From positions 17,166 through 81,165 of the forward strand of contig NW_019174061.1 in NCBI RefSeq assembly GCF_001642475.1: DNA of 64,000 bases, given 5' to 3'. Under the pieces are notes generated by a model. It was not told the DNA's origin. It was given only the letters and a program-made list of their open reading frames with translations, and ran no database searches. This document shows, in pieces, positions 1-11,342 of this stretch. The stretch is from Fonsecaea monophora. Taxonomy: Eukaryota; Ascomycota; Eurotiomycetes; Chaetothyriales; Herpotrichiellaceae. The translations under genes were made by a program, and so were the position numbers. How positions within the stretch are numbered: the stretch's first letter is position 1; each line of letters starts with the position of its first letter.

Positions 1-1705
1 CCCTAGAAAGTATGCGAGGCCAGCAATCAGGCCTAAGCCCACAACGCCGCCGACGACACCGCCAGCAATGGCACCGGTATGAGACTTAGGACCAGGAGGC
101 GATGTTGATGTGTCAGCAGGGTGCACTGGGCTTGTCTCCTCCGGTGTCGTCGGCGTCGATGGTGTGGTGGTAGTGGCGTTAGTCGGGCCGGCAAATGCTG
201 TTTTTGTTGTTACTGAAACTGTCCCTCTATCCCTGCGCGTGGAGATGCATAGGAACACTTACCAAATTGTGCTGCCAATACAGGATCACTCCACGCGGGC
301 TTAACATAACTCTGGTTGTAGTAGTTGTCGATTACCTGCGCTCGCTTGTATGGTGCACCTGCAGCGTCATAGTGGTCCTTCCACTGCAATTCAGTCATGT
401 CCATAATCCCTATGCCACTAGCCCACTCGTCGTAATCGGCGCCGAACTGGTTCAACGTGCTAGGCGGACGACCGCCGATAGAGATCATCTGCCTGTTGCC
501 GATGATGGAACACGTGTGGCTGCACCGCCGCGTCGTCGTTGAGGCAGGGGTTTGAAACCATCTGAACGCAGGCAGGGAGAGGACATAAACATTCAAGTAC
601 CCAGGCTCATTAGGATAGTTGAGGTCGTTTGTTGTATTCGTCATGCCGCCATATACAAATCTAACACGGTCACGTCAGTCTGAGTCTCCAGGTACGGAAG
701 GGATATGCTTTACAGCTCGTATGTCTTCCCGTCAGATGAAGCCTTTCCTACCGTACAGAACTGTGTTCTTGGTGGAGGGATATCTCCGGTCGCTCGCTGG
801 ACATACCACTCCCCTGTGGATACGTCGTATAAGATAATATCCGCCATGTCGCGTAATGATGTCTCTTGCTGGAACTCGAAGGCTTGTCGGCTTGGATTAG
901 CACCTCCGACAACAACCATGAAACCTTCCTGCCCAAAGTTTGAGGCAAACTCAGCCTTTGCCTGGGTGAAGTATGGCGAGCTGTCTGGAATGTTGGTTGT
1001 AGAGTTACTCCAGCGCCCAGTCGACGAGTCACGCGTCACCAAGCCAGGGACGATGAAATTTGGGTCGCGTATTGCCCCATTAGAGATGGCACCTCCCAAG
1101 CTGTACAACTTTGAGTTGCCGACTGTCCAGGCTGATGAAAAGGGTGCATTGGATCCGAACGACAGCCCATTTGTTACAGGTGAGACCTCTTGGGACCAGT
1201 AGATGGTGCGTCCGCCGGGTTTATAAGACCAAAGATCGGTTGTCCAGTCCGTGCTATTGTATCCCCAACCCCCATATCTGTACACTTTGCCCGTCGCATC
1301 ATCATACCAAGTCGCGGGCCATCTGCGGTGTGGCATGTCCGGGTCCGGCTCCGAGTTGTTTGCAATATAGACCGTGACATTGGTCCACGACTGGGAGAGG
1401 TCGACCGAAATGGTGGGCCAGACTGCGACAGTCAGTCTCGTCGAGGTCTCGTTTGTCGGGAAGTGGTGGTAACGTAACGATAGAAGGACCTCAGTGTCCC
1501 GTTAGTCCACTCCCACGCTTCCCCATCCGAAATGTAAAGCCAATTGCCAACGACAGTAGCTGAAACATTAGTGATAGCCCTACCAAATGCGGGGAGACTG
1601 CATATTACAGGATTGCCAGAACCACTGAGTGATGGAGGATCGCAATAGTCCACCTTGGACGCTGGAGACGGCGAGCAAGATCGCCGTGAGAGTTATCCAG
1701 AACAT
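1..1705 (-). CDS. Secreted Kelch-repeat protein with C-terminal membrane anchor (3' end cut by window)
   Basis: Proposed exons on the complement: 1609-1705, 1479-1559, 714-1422, 263-660 and <1-197. They join in one open frame of 494 codons reaching the window edge. The protein starts MFWITLTAILLAV, a signal peptide. Next come Kelch-like strands (TVVGNWLYISDGE, RWPATWYDDATG, KLYSLGGA, VYGGMTN, ISIGG) typical of the galactose-oxidase/Kelch beta-propeller fold, with several N-x-S/T sites. A Thr/Pro-rich stalk is followed by a Gly/Val/Leu membrane span beginning about base 70 and running to base 1. Introns have usable borders, for example GTAATA...TTTCAG at 1560-1608 and GTAAGT...ACAG at 198-262. 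Fungal proteins of this layout are surface proteins of unknown ligand. The galactose-oxidase copper ligands were not looked for as a set, so no oxidase activity is claimed. The family call is fairly sure; the first two introns are less so. Confidence 0.8.
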
Positions 1706-3121
1706 CGTGTATGAGGTGAATGGGGAGCACTGATTGAGAACCGTGTTCCTGAGAAAGAGCAAACTGACAGCCGAACCACCTCGTACTGGAACTCTAGAAA
1801 GCTTTATCCCCAGTCGCTAGACACTCGGCTGCCGCGGCTGAGAGGCAGTGATTGCAGTCCGCCTCCGCCAACACCGCAACCATCGCAAAGACATGGTGAT
1901 AGCGTATTGGGTAATGCTTGCGCCACATGATGTTGGTGTACCTTTTTGGCCCCTAAGTATACCTGTGCTTGTTCACTTGGGCAGAAAGTAATAGTCGTGC
2001 AAGAACATGTAGGCATCGGTTGTCATTGGCCTTTGACGTTTGGCTTGATGTTGGTGCTGGAGCCGCGTCCTGGCATTCTGTTCTAGACCTGCTGCTATTT
2101 GGCACTTGTAGGTGGCTTAGTCCTATCTTGGGGACTGGCAAAGTCAGACGATGCAAACTCAATGCCCGTTTTGTCTGGAGGCCAAGTGCCCAGACCGTCT
2201 TCTTTTTGAGCCCAGAGTTTGGCAAAGCGTGCCGAATGCCGTAGCATTCTTTTTTGGTGTGCAAGCCTTCTTCGTACGGGTGAGTTATATGCAGGTAAAG
2301 AAAACTCGTTTCCAAATTTTCAGATCGCTTAGCTGGAGATTGGTTTCCGGCTTTCCACTGGTCCGGCTATTCGATCGCTTACGGAGCCAGGACCTTCACA
2401 AAATCGAAGAGCCAGCCTTGCCCTAGGACCCGGAGGCATGCTTGTAATACTATGATCGTTATCGGAATAAATAGATCGCAAAGAGAGACGTAGAAGATCT
2501 CGTTCGCGAACGAGAGCATGAAATGTGAGGTTTCGGCGAAGACGCATCGATGAGAAGAGTAGTATGCGCATGTGAATCTACTGGACGGTGGCCTTGAGAC
2601 GCCACTCCCTTCCTTGTTAGTCCATTCTGTCTCAGGCTCACAGGGGACATTTCAAGCGTTCAGTCTGAGTCGTGGAATGCGAAGGCATGTTGACCAGGCG
2701 TTGTCAGGCACGTTAGGGTATGTTGAGGGTCTGCGTTCGTTCTCGGACGATCGGGACTTCAACAACGAGGATGTTATCTCACGACAGCGCATTGAAGGAG
2801 TCTATGCTGCGGTATGGGATGTGAATAGCAGTGAACTGTACAACAATGACAAGAAGAACACTCGCTTGCCCTTTGACGTGTTCAACCCTCTTTGTGAGGC
2901 GACGAGGCGACAAGGCGACAGCCATGCTGAGCTCGTGAGGTGCAAGTTTTCTCCGCACCTGAAGAAATGATTGTGGATCTCCGCATAAACTTGCATCATC
3001 TTGCACATGCATTTTGTCTCTCTGCACTACTCGCCATCCTCGACCACACCATCTCCCAACAACGACCTTTTCTGCTCAACCAGGATTGTGTTCATCCATC
3101 GGCCGATATGGTCTTTCAATC
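1706..3121. other. Intergenic region between the Kelch gene and the Mdm31/32 gene
   Basis: This stretch of 1.4 kb holds the upstream regions of both divergent genes. The longest open frame (2572-2970, +) has no recognisable family, no splice extension and no signal peptide, so it is not called. Nothing else stands out. Confidence 0.5.
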
Positions 3122-5369
3122 ATGACAGAGGCCTTCGTCCAAGGCATGCGCCATGTCTCGAGAATTGCTGCTTGTGCGCCAGCGCGGTCGACAAAAGCCG
3201 TCGAAAGGTTACCTGCGTCCGCCCGAAGCTTCAGATACCACATACCCAGACGAATATCAAGCCTAACGACGCTGAATAACACCGCGCGCCGACTGTGGCA
3301 TCCCAACAAGCTTCCTGTCAAGACTCGATCATTTTCGACTGAAATTTCTGTTGGGCAAGGCACACAATCCCCGTTGAGATCAAGTCTACCTTGGCTGCGA
3401 GCGTACTCTAGAAAAGATGGACACATACCAGATCCTGGACGGTTGGGTCTTGGGAGGGGCTTGAATTGCGTCCGTAGTAGCCAAGGCAGAATACCACCCT
3501 TGGTCCGGCGGCGAGATTTTCATACTACACGCTTCCGAAGACAAAAGTCCGAGAATGGAGGCGAGGGACGCACAAAACAAGAGAGAGCAGAAAATGCGCC
3601 TGAATCTGGCTCAGCAAAACCAGCTGACTCGCAGCCTGGCTCGGGGCAGCCTCATTTCTATCAAAGTCGTTTCTACGATAGACTGCACATGCCGCAGTTC
3701 CACCGTCCTACAAAGGAAGAACTACTGGCTGCGGCCACAGGATTCTGGTCTCGCCTCAAGGTACATTTTAAATGGTTCACAATCAAGAGTACGAGGCCGT
3801 TCAACCTAGATGAGATTGTCGGATTCATCTCGTGGATCGCGTTAGGCCATGTCATCTGGATTGTTGTTGGTACGACGACATTTGTCTCGTTGGCCATTCT
3901 AGCCATCAACACCGTCTTTGCACAAGAGACTCTTGCTGGCTGGATTGGGAATTATTTGACAAAGTCATCTGGCCTTCAGGTCGTTTTCGAGTCTGCCATT
4001 GTCCCTAAGTGGGGTGATGGGGTCATCACATTCAAGAACGTCTTTGTCTCCAGGAGACCCGGCCGAGTCCGATCCCGAGTTACCAAAGGATCCCCCGAAG
4101 CAGCTGCCCAAGCATCCTCGGCAGAAGATCCCGTGCCTCCAGAAGAGCAGAACTATACACAGTTCGATATCACTATCGGGGAAGTCAATGTCACCCTCTC
4201 ATTTAGCAAATGGTGGAACTCCAAGGGCCTCTTACAAAATGTGGAAGTTAAACACGTGAGAGGGGTTGTTGATCGAACTCATGTTTTTGCGACAGGCGAA
4301 GAGATTGATCCAAAGTCGCTGAGACATGAACACAACCCTGGGGATTTCGAGATCGAATCCTTCAAAATTGAAGATCTTCTGCTCACAATCCTCCAGCCGG
4401 AAGGATTCCGGCCGTTCCCTGTCAGTATTTACAACGCCGACTTGCCTAGATTGCGGAAGCAGTGGTTGTTCTATGATTTCCTCTGTGCGAACAACATCAC
4501 GGGCGAGTTCGACAAATCCCTCTTCACTATTCATCCTCGACAGACGCACTCCTATACTGGCACAGTACTTTACGACCCTGAAGATCCGTCCAACGAACCT
4601 TGGAAGAAACAATCGCGCATTCGCATTGATGGCATAAACATCGACCACATCAACCGTGGGGTGGTCGGTCCCTTATCTTGGATTCATGAAGGCAACGTTG
4701 ATATTGTGGCGGATATTATGATTCCCAACGACAGCGAGGAATCTGTTATAAAGGTCGTGACTGATTTCTATGAACGAATGGAAGCTACACTGACCTCGAG
4801 GAAACATCTTGAGCAACAGCGATACGGCGAGAGTCCCCAACAAGACGAGCCCGTTGCCTCTGGTGGAGTTGTGTTGTCGAATCCCAACTCTCAACCGGTG
4901 AGAGAAGAGGATAAGCGATTCATAGTCATGGATCTCCGCATCCACTTGAACGACGTTCGCGCCGTCGTCCCCATCTTCACCCGCGACCTATCATATATCA
5001 ACAACGCACTGATCCGTCCCATTGTCGCCTACATCAATTCCCGGCGGACATTCATTCCAATCAACTGTCGGGTTGTCAAACGACTCTCAGACTTTGATGG
5101 CAGTTGGACCGTCTTTGATTCCGGATTGATGGATGACTTGTCAGCCGAAGTGTACGACGCATTCGCAAGAGATGTGACAGATGAGCAGGCACGGTTGAGA
5201 CGGTTTAAGAAAGTGGGATTATGGAGTTTGCAGCTTGCAGTGCAGGCCATATTCCTGGTAAGTCCAGTCTGCCTGCTTGTCGCCACTTGAGCTGGCTCAG
5301 CTTGTTGTCCGTCCTCCGGTGACCCGTCGACTAATTCAGCACTAGGGAATGGCTGGTAATATTGCTTGA
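3122..5369 (+). CDS. MDM31: Mitochondrial inner-membrane Mdm31/Mdm32 family protein
   Basis: Exons 3122-5257 and 5346-5369 give 719 residues. The frame is open from 3014, but the ATG at 3122 (MTEAFVQGMRHVSRIA) begins a better Arg/Ser/Ala-rich, acid-poor mitochondrial presequence. A Gln/Ser/Glu-rich linker follows. A hydrophobic span lies near residues 230-265 (ending AILAINTVFAQ), then the long soluble domain of the Mdm31/32 family with segments such as GWIGNYLTKSSGLQVVFESA and GPLSWIHEGNVDIVADIM. A second hydrophobic stretch ends the protein, completed by a short last exon of seven codons (GMAGNIA) after a GTAAGT...CTAG intron. In yeast, Mdm31 and Mdm32 act in mitochondrial shape, mtDNA maintenance and cardiolipin homeostasis. 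Whether this is the 31 or 32 member cannot be told without a tree, so the symbol is provisional. Confidence 0.85.
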
Positions 5370-6097
5370 TTCTATACGACAGTCACGAATGCTTTCCGCT
5401 CCATATTACATGTCTCGAGGTTACGTGCGTTGTAACAAAAGTGAATAATTGCGTTAAGAGGTTGCTTTGATGAAAGGTCCCAAGGGGTCAGGTTGCCTCT
5501 GGGATGGTGTATGGCGTCAAGATGTGTACATATTTACATCCTCCTCTGGCAGATGAATCAGAACAATTGGCAAGAGTTGTCGTTCAGAAGGCTCTGGGAA
5601 CTACCGAACCGTGCATGCGATCACAACATAAACAGTTAGACGGGAAGCATATCGTGCCCATGGGTTTGGAACATTTTTTATCTTGTGATCCGGCACTGGT
5701 GCTTTCTCTCGATGCTCCGACAACATTGGGAAATAGATTGGCCAAAGCCGTTGGAATCTCGTCCCCGCACACCCCTTTGTGAAACACCCTGCTTGAAGGA
5801 GGCCCACGCCCCCCCAGAGATGGATGTTCCCGTCCATATCAACATATCAAGACCGACTGTAGACATGAAAAGGGGCCCCACATGGTGTCATTGGCAACAA
5901 GTCCCCTCCATGTGGGCTGCAATATAAAATCCCAAAGGTCCGAAGTCGGTGCCCCACGCGATATTGTATTGAAACGACGTCTTTCTGTCTCACGAAAAGA
6001 GACCCAAGAACAAGAATTGACGCTGTATCCGACGAGCTCGAATCGTGAGTTTTCACAGGGAGGTTTTTTTTTACCACAATCCACGAGTGCTTTCGTC
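5370..6097. other. Intergenic region and promoter of the MetE-like gene
   Basis: 3' flank of the Mdm31/32 gene and upstream region of the next gene. A TATA-like AATATAAAAT sits near 5921-5930, about 170 bases before the chosen ATG at 6098. The frame is open further upstream to 5882, but the extra residues do not resemble the family. Confidence 0.45.
5921..5930 (+). promoter_or_regulatory. TATA-like element upstream of the MetE-like gene
   Basis: AATATAAAAT lies in otherwise GC-balanced sequence 170 bases upstream of the ATG at 6098. Its position fits a core promoter with a leader of roughly 100-150 nt. There is no experimental support. Confidence 0.35.
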
Positions 6098-7384
6098 ATG
6101 GCACCGCCCTTTCGAGCCGATCAGGTCGGGTCGCTGCTCCGGCCGAAGAGTCTGGTCGATGCGAGGACCAACACGAACCTCCAGGGCGCGCGGCTCAGAA
6201 ACGGGCCAGGCGATCAAGAGGGTGTTGCTGCCGCAGGCGATGCCACTGCGGCTTCTTCGTCCGGCGATGTCGATCTGATGGAGGTCCTGCGGACCGAGCA
6301 GGCAAAGGCGATCAAAGACGTCGTGGGCGAGCAGCTCGCGCGACACGTCCTGCCCATCACGACGGGCGAGTACGAGCGGGGGATCTTCTACGGCAACTTC
6401 TTCGAGTCGCTCTCGGGCTTCACGGTGCGGTACACGCCCATGTCCGAGTTCAAGGTCGGGTTCCCCACGAACCGGCCCCTGATCAAATGGGGTCTCCCCG
6501 GCCGCGATGCGGGGTTCCCGACCTCGAACAAGGTCACCCTCGAAAATTCGGCGTACCTGGACGACTGGCTGTACTTCCGCAGCCTCCTGCCAGAGGACCG
6601 ATGGAGGGACGCCAAGATGACGGTCCCGCCGCCCGGCTGGTGGCACATCCAGCTCAAGCAGCCCTTTGACCGCGACCTGTACGAGAGCGACGAGGCGCTG
6701 CTGCGGGATCTGAGCGCCGCTCTCAGGAAGGAGATCTTGACCCTGTACGAGCACGGCCTGAGGGTCGTGCAGGTCGACGACCCCAATCTGTCGTTCTTCT
6801 GCGACGAGGAGTGGATCCAGACGTGCCAGGACGAAGGCGTCGACCTCGACCGGCTGCTCGAGCTGTACGTGCGGTCCCACAACGACGCCATCACGGACCT
6901 ACCCCCGGACCTCCACGTGGGCGTCCACATCTGTCGCGGGAACTTCCCCAACGGCGTGGGCCTCGCCAGCGGGAGTTACGAGCGGATCGCGAGGAAGCTG
7001 TTCAACGAGACCGCGTACAAGCTGTTCTATCTCGAATTCGACAGTCCCCGGGCCGGCGACTTTACGCCCCTCAAGTACCTGCCGGCGGACAAGGCGGTGG
7101 TCCTGGGCGTGGTGACAACCAAGTCCGCCGAGATGGAGGACCTGGACGAGTTGAAGAACCGAGTCTACCAGGCGGCCGACGTGGTGGCCGAGGGACAGGG
7201 GAACGGGAGGACCAGGGAGGACGCCCTCCGCGACAACCTCGCCGTGTCGCCCCAGTGTGGCTTTGCGAGTGACCACTCCGAAGGCGGAGTCGGCATGACC
7301 AGAGACCTCATGTGGGCAAAGCTGGACCTGGTCAACAAGCTGTCCCAGGAGATCTGGCCGGGATGGGATCAAGACCGGAGATAG
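6098..7384 (+). CDS. Cobalamin-independent methionine synthase-like protein (single catalytic domain)
   Basis: An intronless gene of 428 residues starting MAPPFRADQVGSLLRP, the usual opening of the stand-alone MetE C-terminal-domain family (bacterial YxjG/YxjH type, UROD/MetE fold). Likely zinc/thiol-binding motifs are visible: HICRGN near the middle and the conserved VSPQCGFAS near the end. The segments YLEFDSPRAGDF and LGVVTTKSAEMEDL also fit. Full MetE has about 760 residues with a duplicated N-terminal domain; this protein lacks it, as family members of this length do. The expected reaction is methyl transfer to a thiol such as homocysteine, but the methyl donor of the short forms is uncertain. 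The coding sequence is clearly more GC-rich than its flanks, with strong preference for G/C third positions. That could be codon bias or ancient transfer. Confidence 0.85.
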   Translation: MAPPFRADQVGSLLRPKSLVDARTNTNLQGARLRNGPGDQEGVAAAGDATAASSSGDVDLMEVLRTEQAKAIKDVVGEQLARHVLPITTGEYERGIFYGNFFESLSGFTVRYTPMSEFKVGFPTNRPLIKWGLPGRDAGFPTSNKVTLENSAYLDDWLYFRSLLPEDRWRDAKMTVPPPGWWHIQLKQPFDRDLYESDEALLRDLSAALRKEILTLYEHGLRVVQVDDPNLSFFCDEEWIQTCQDEGVDLDRLLELYVRSHNDAITDLPPDLHVGVHICRGNFPNGVGLASGSYERIARKLFNETAYKLFYLEFDSPRAGDFTPLKYLPADKAVVLGVVTTKSAEMEDLDELKNRVYQAADVVAEGQGNGRTREDALRDNLAVSPQCGFASDHSEGGVGMTRDLMWAKLDLVNKLSQEIWPGWDQDRR

Positions 7385-8299
7385 GTATTTGCAGATGAAC
7401 GTTTCTGCGACCAACAGATCCCTGCTGAGGCGTCTGTCAAACACATAACCAAAATACATGTTTGGCTGTCATTTTCATTGGTCGGCGTGGTCGAAGGGAA
7501 TCGGCACCTCCCTTATTTTATCTTACAAAAGAAACCAGATACAGCTGTCGTTCTCCCTCCTCGAAAAAAAGTCTGTCAATCGATGACGGCATCAAGAGGC
7601 GCCTTCAAACCCTCAACTATGTAGCACAGATGAGCAGAACAGGGCGCTTATATTTTTCCTTTTCGTTGCGAGGCTCTCTGACGGCCTCGTCCGAGCTGGC
7701 TGCCTCTATCACCAATGCTCACAGGATTCCCTAAACGAGCGAGAGGGATGCCAAAGACTTTGAAGGATAGTTGTGCTGTTAAAGCTAAGTCCTTTAAAAA
7801 ATGATTGAATTTGTTGAGATTTGAAGGGATTCTTTATTTGTTACTTCGTCCTGGTGACATTTTGTCGACATTTGCCCAAACAGGAGAAACGCTGTAAACA
7901 CTGCATACATATCAAACATCCCAAGCACTGCAAATGCTGCAAACACCTCCAGAATGGACATTACTAGATGCAGGGTTACAAGCCTGTCCAAAGACCACCC
8001 ACTTTAAAAGTCAAGGAGTGGAGAGAGGCTCGACTCTCAACCGGACAGTTTAGACACTAGACTATGGAAGGTTGAGGGAGGATGGAACGAGCTTCCTGTC
8101 GAGGGTTGCAGAACGCAGCAAAAAGTAAACAGAGAGCATCTCCTAGGAGGGATTGTCACGTCTACACATGCATCTGACCCAGATGTCGTATGTTAGTATC
8201 ACAAAGTGGTCAGTTCAATTCCACCTGGTAGAGAGTATTGCCCTTCGGTCCAAACCACCACAGGAGAAGACCACTGACGGGTAGAACGATCCAGGGCCC
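7385..8299. other. Non-coding stretch between MetE-like gene and F-box remnant
   Basis: AT-richer sequence with no open frame that resembles a family. A run of imperfect repeats of the words 'aaacac/tgcaaa' lies near 7885-7950. A minus-strand open frame at 7794-7991 covers it and is hydrophobic but has no support as a gene. Confidence 0.4.
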
Positions 8300-9624
8300 T
8301 TAAATTACACCTGAAGCCTTTGACCGAACATATATCTGCTGCTTACCATTGATGACAGCCGGGTGGAATTCACAATCATACTTGTTGAGATCATCGGAAA
8401 GAGACATGTCAGGCGGGACTTGTCCAAGTGCCGCTTCACGACCGTCATCATATCTCAGAAGCATGCCAATACATGGATGAAGCTCGACCGATGTGTCTTG
8501 GCATACTATCAGAGAAGCAACGTGCTCGAGGGGTGCCATGCTTGAATATCAATCTCAATTAGGAGCTCCGCCCTGGGGACAGTTGACAAAGCTCGGTTGA
8601 TCGCTTCACTCTGGGAGAGAGAACAATGAACAAAGACGAGAGTGGTTGGACCAAAGAGCGCTTCAAGTCGTGCCACGGACTCTTGGAATGCTGCCTTGTT
8701 GCTGCCTGTGAATATGCCGACCCTAGAATCACCACGGGAACAGCCGATAATAGTCTTTGTTTCTCCAAGTGGTATGAATTGAAAGGTGTGCGATTCACTA
8801 TGTCCCAGTTTCGTAGAGATTTTGATGAAATTTTCCATGCAGGATGAATGGGTGTATCCCACCACTCGACAGTCTCTCGCTTTTACCTCGACCCGAATCC
8901 TAGCATTCGCAGGAATAGTCCCTCTTCTTTCTCAGCCAAGCAATATGTAGAAACGGGGCAAACATATGTTTGTGTGGCCAATCAGTTGTGCATCCAGGGG
9001 TATGTCATGGGTATTCACTTGACCGTAAAAGTAAGAGCTCTCCTTTTCTGCCTCTAGAAGTAGGTTTGGGTCGATTGACATGCCGCGGACACCAAAGCAA
9101 TCTCTCCAGAACTAGAAATGCTCGCTGTCCGAAGGGTCGATTTTCTCGTCCAGCCGTCTGGTGTTCGTGATCCAAGAGATGTACATTTAATTCTGAAATA
9201 TCATCTTTTCCATGCAGAGAGGTTTCTTGGGACAAAACTAGAAGATAGTGTCGCTTGGCGCACACCGGAGACGCATGTAGTCGACTAGCGGGCGTGTTTG
9301 TGCAAGAGCTATTATCTCGGGCCATGGGTGGAGGTACACTACGATATGTGTTTGCAAATCGAAAGGAAGTCACTTGATGTTCAATCCTACTCCATTTGAT
9401 GGTAGCTCGGTTAACAGTGATTGCAGTAAGAGGTCGGTAACGCTCTGTGGGAAGGAAGGCTGGGTTTCAAGCAGTGTACAGAGGGTTAGGCGGCAGAGAT
9501 CGTTGGTGGTGATGTCCGCATACTGTCGTCGAACTATGCGGTAGCATTGGATATGGCAATCTATCCTCACTCGTAGGCTCCTGCGACATCCAGGGCAGGG
9601 CCATGTCACCTTGAGCTCATTCAC
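8300..9624 (-). pseudogene. Decayed F-box-like gene
   Basis: Several minus-strand frames look like pieces of one protein but cannot be joined cleanly. At 9370-9624 an open frame contains a CPGCRRSL segment and a hydrophobic stretch (DLLLQSLLTELPSNGV) and ends in TGA at 9370-9372. Directly after that stop, in the same frame (9241-9369), the translation reads LPFDLQTHIVVYLHPW followed by PEIIALAQTR, a good match to the F-box start (LPxxLxxxIxxYL). It then stops at TAG 9238-9240. Further down, 8509-8865 gives a globular-looking frame (TIIGCSRGDSRVGIFTGS, ALFGPTTLVFVHC), and the similarity-like text shifts frame near 8535 into 8300-8539. Multiple stops and shifts suggest a pseudogene. A heavily spliced gene is an alternative. 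F-box identity rests on one motif. Confidence 0.4.
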
Positions 9625-10463
9625 TCAACGAGAGTAAAACAACCACTTTGGAGACTACTTGCGCGAATATTCTCCAGTTGCACCCGCATAGCAGAGCTCA
9701 CATCTTCTATGGTGCTTTTCGAACGACAATGCGGGACAGAAGCATCAGCGGTCAGTCATGAGTTGACCTGCAGTATTACGAGGGGAGGTGAGTTGCCAGT
9801 AGATGGATAGAAAGCGCTCTGGGTGACGGAGGCTTGGCAGGGGCGAAGGGAAGTCGGCGAAGCTAGACCATTTTGGGCCTCTCGGCTCGTCCCGATGCCT
9901 AGTCACTCCTGCCACGTGGACCACGTCATTTTGCGGCAAGTTTTGGTCACACCTGTGTTAATCCCCGCACTCCCTACATCGCGTAACTTCACTTCACAGA
10001 CAGGGCCATTGAGATGACCTTGTCTCGAGTGATTCCCCACTTAGAGGAGTCTACCGCAGAGATTGATATCATATTATAAAAATGTCAGTACGATCTCCGA
10101 ATAGTTTCCATTACCCTGGGCGCGTTAGGATTTGACTAGGCGTATATAGACCGAGAGGCCCTGGCTGAAGGTTAAAAGGGAAATCTACACTCCAAGTCAA
10201 TGCTGTTCACTTCTTGAGATATAGACATAACTTGTCCACACCACGTGCCACGCGCCAAGATTTTGTATGCATCAAGAGCCGCTGCTTTTTTGAATGGTCT
10301 GCACTTTGTCACCTCATCCAGGCCTTTAAATATGTCTGTCTCTCGCTTTGTCTTCCAGTTCTATCTTCCTATTTATCCAACGCTTCCTGAAAATCTCAGG
10401 CAGCCCATTTTCTTTGGTTGACTCAAAAAAGACAAAAGAGACATCCATTGCACGGGAAGGAAA
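9625..10463. other. Intergenic region upstream of the APH-like gene
   Basis: No gene seen. It holds two CACGTG E-box cores (about 9914 and 10244), a possible TATA-like ATATTATAAA near 10070-10080 and the pyrimidine-rich leader of the next gene. Confidence 0.4.
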
Positions 10464-11342
10464 ATGGCTCCGCGTCCGACTCTACCCTACTTCGCGCCAC
10501 CGGATCAGCTCCCAAGCCCACTGCCTACTGTCGCCGAGATCCTAGATTCCACAACCCAGCTGAAGAGATTCAACGGCGACCCACACCCTAACGTTTTACG
10601 TGTTGAGGAGCACTTTGCTGTCAAATTCGGGGCAGACATTGACCTTCGGGAGGGTGAAAATACACTCTTCGTCCAGCAAGCTACGAGCCTATCCGTTCCG
10701 ACCGTCTATGCCATTTTTCGCAACGAAGCGACTGGTTACAACTTCATCGTCCAGGAATACATCTCAGGTCAGGGTTTGGACGAGTATTGGCCAAAGGCTA
10801 ATCAAAGTGGCAAGGAGGCGGTGGTCGCCAAACTCCGTCATTACTTTGACGAACTCCGCGGTCTCCCATCACCCGGCTATTTCGGTGGCCTATGGCGACA
10901 ACCCATCCTCGAGGGCTATGTGACAGGTGGACAGAGAGCGCTTGAGAAGGGTGACGTTCGGCTATGCGATACGGAGGAGGAATGGGTCGACACCATGATT
11001 CGAAACGCCGACGCGAATTACCCCGTGAAAAACCGTGCATTTTTTGAAAGCAACAAGAATTTCCTGCACTCGATTTTCCAAGGCCATGACTGTGTCTTCA
11101 CACATGCCGATCTTCATCCGTCCAACATCATTGTCCGCGACGATAATACGGTAGTGGTAATCGACTGGTCGTTATCAGGGTGGTATCCGAGCTACGTCGA
11201 GTACTGCAACATGATGATGTCTCATGATCATCACCCCACCGATTTGACTCTGTGGATACCACGAGTTTTCAAGGAATATGTTGCTGAATATGGGTGGATG
11301 CTTCATATGTATGGATGGATTCACTGGGGCGGCTTGGGGTAA
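10464..11342 (+). CDS. Aminoglycoside/choline-kinase-like phosphotransferase (APH family)
   Basis: 292 residues without an intron, starting MAPRPTLPYFAPPDQL. The catalytic motif of the APH fold is intact: T-H214-A-D216-LHPS-N221 fits HxDxxxxN, followed by VVVID234W as the metal-binding Asp. Upstream, TLFVQQATSLSVPTVYAIF and FIVQEYISGQGLDEYW match the N-lobe beta strands and the hinge of this family. Fungi carry many such genes; they are usually of unknown small-molecule substrate and there is no reason to infer antibiotic resistance. The stop TAA overlaps a GTAAGT donor (ggGTAAGTt), so a further short 3' exon is possible, but the length fits the family as is. Confidence 0.8.
   Translation: MAPRPTLPYFAPPDQLPSPLPTVAEILDSTTQLKRFNGDPHPNVLRVEEHFAVKFGADIDLREGENTLFVQQATSLSVPTVYAIFRNEATGYNFIVQEYISGQGLDEYWPKANQSGKEAVVAKLRHYFDELRGLPSPGYFGGLWRQPILEGYVTGGQRALEKGDVRLCDTEEEWVDTMIRNADANYPVKNRAFFESNKNFLHSIFQGHDCVFTHADLHPSNIIVRDDNTVVVIDWSLSGWYPSYVEYCNMMMSHDHHPTDLTLWIPRVFKEYVAEYGWMLHMYGWIHWGGLG

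Noticed and set aside
2572..2970. 132-codon plus-strand frame in the Kelch-Mdm31 gap
   Set aside because: No recognisable domain and no splice extension; composition is not convincing.
6071..6880. 269-codon open frame on the minus strand
   Set aside because: It lies opposite the well-supported MetE-like gene and results from the GC-rich codon use; it has no family resemblance.
8190..8240. tRNA-like B-box text (agttcaattcc)
   Set aside because: No matching acceptor stem, D-arm or anticodon stem around it.
10464..11342. Aminoglycoside resistance gene
   Set aside because: The APH fold is widespread in fungi with other small-molecule substrates; no feature points to antibiotic modification.
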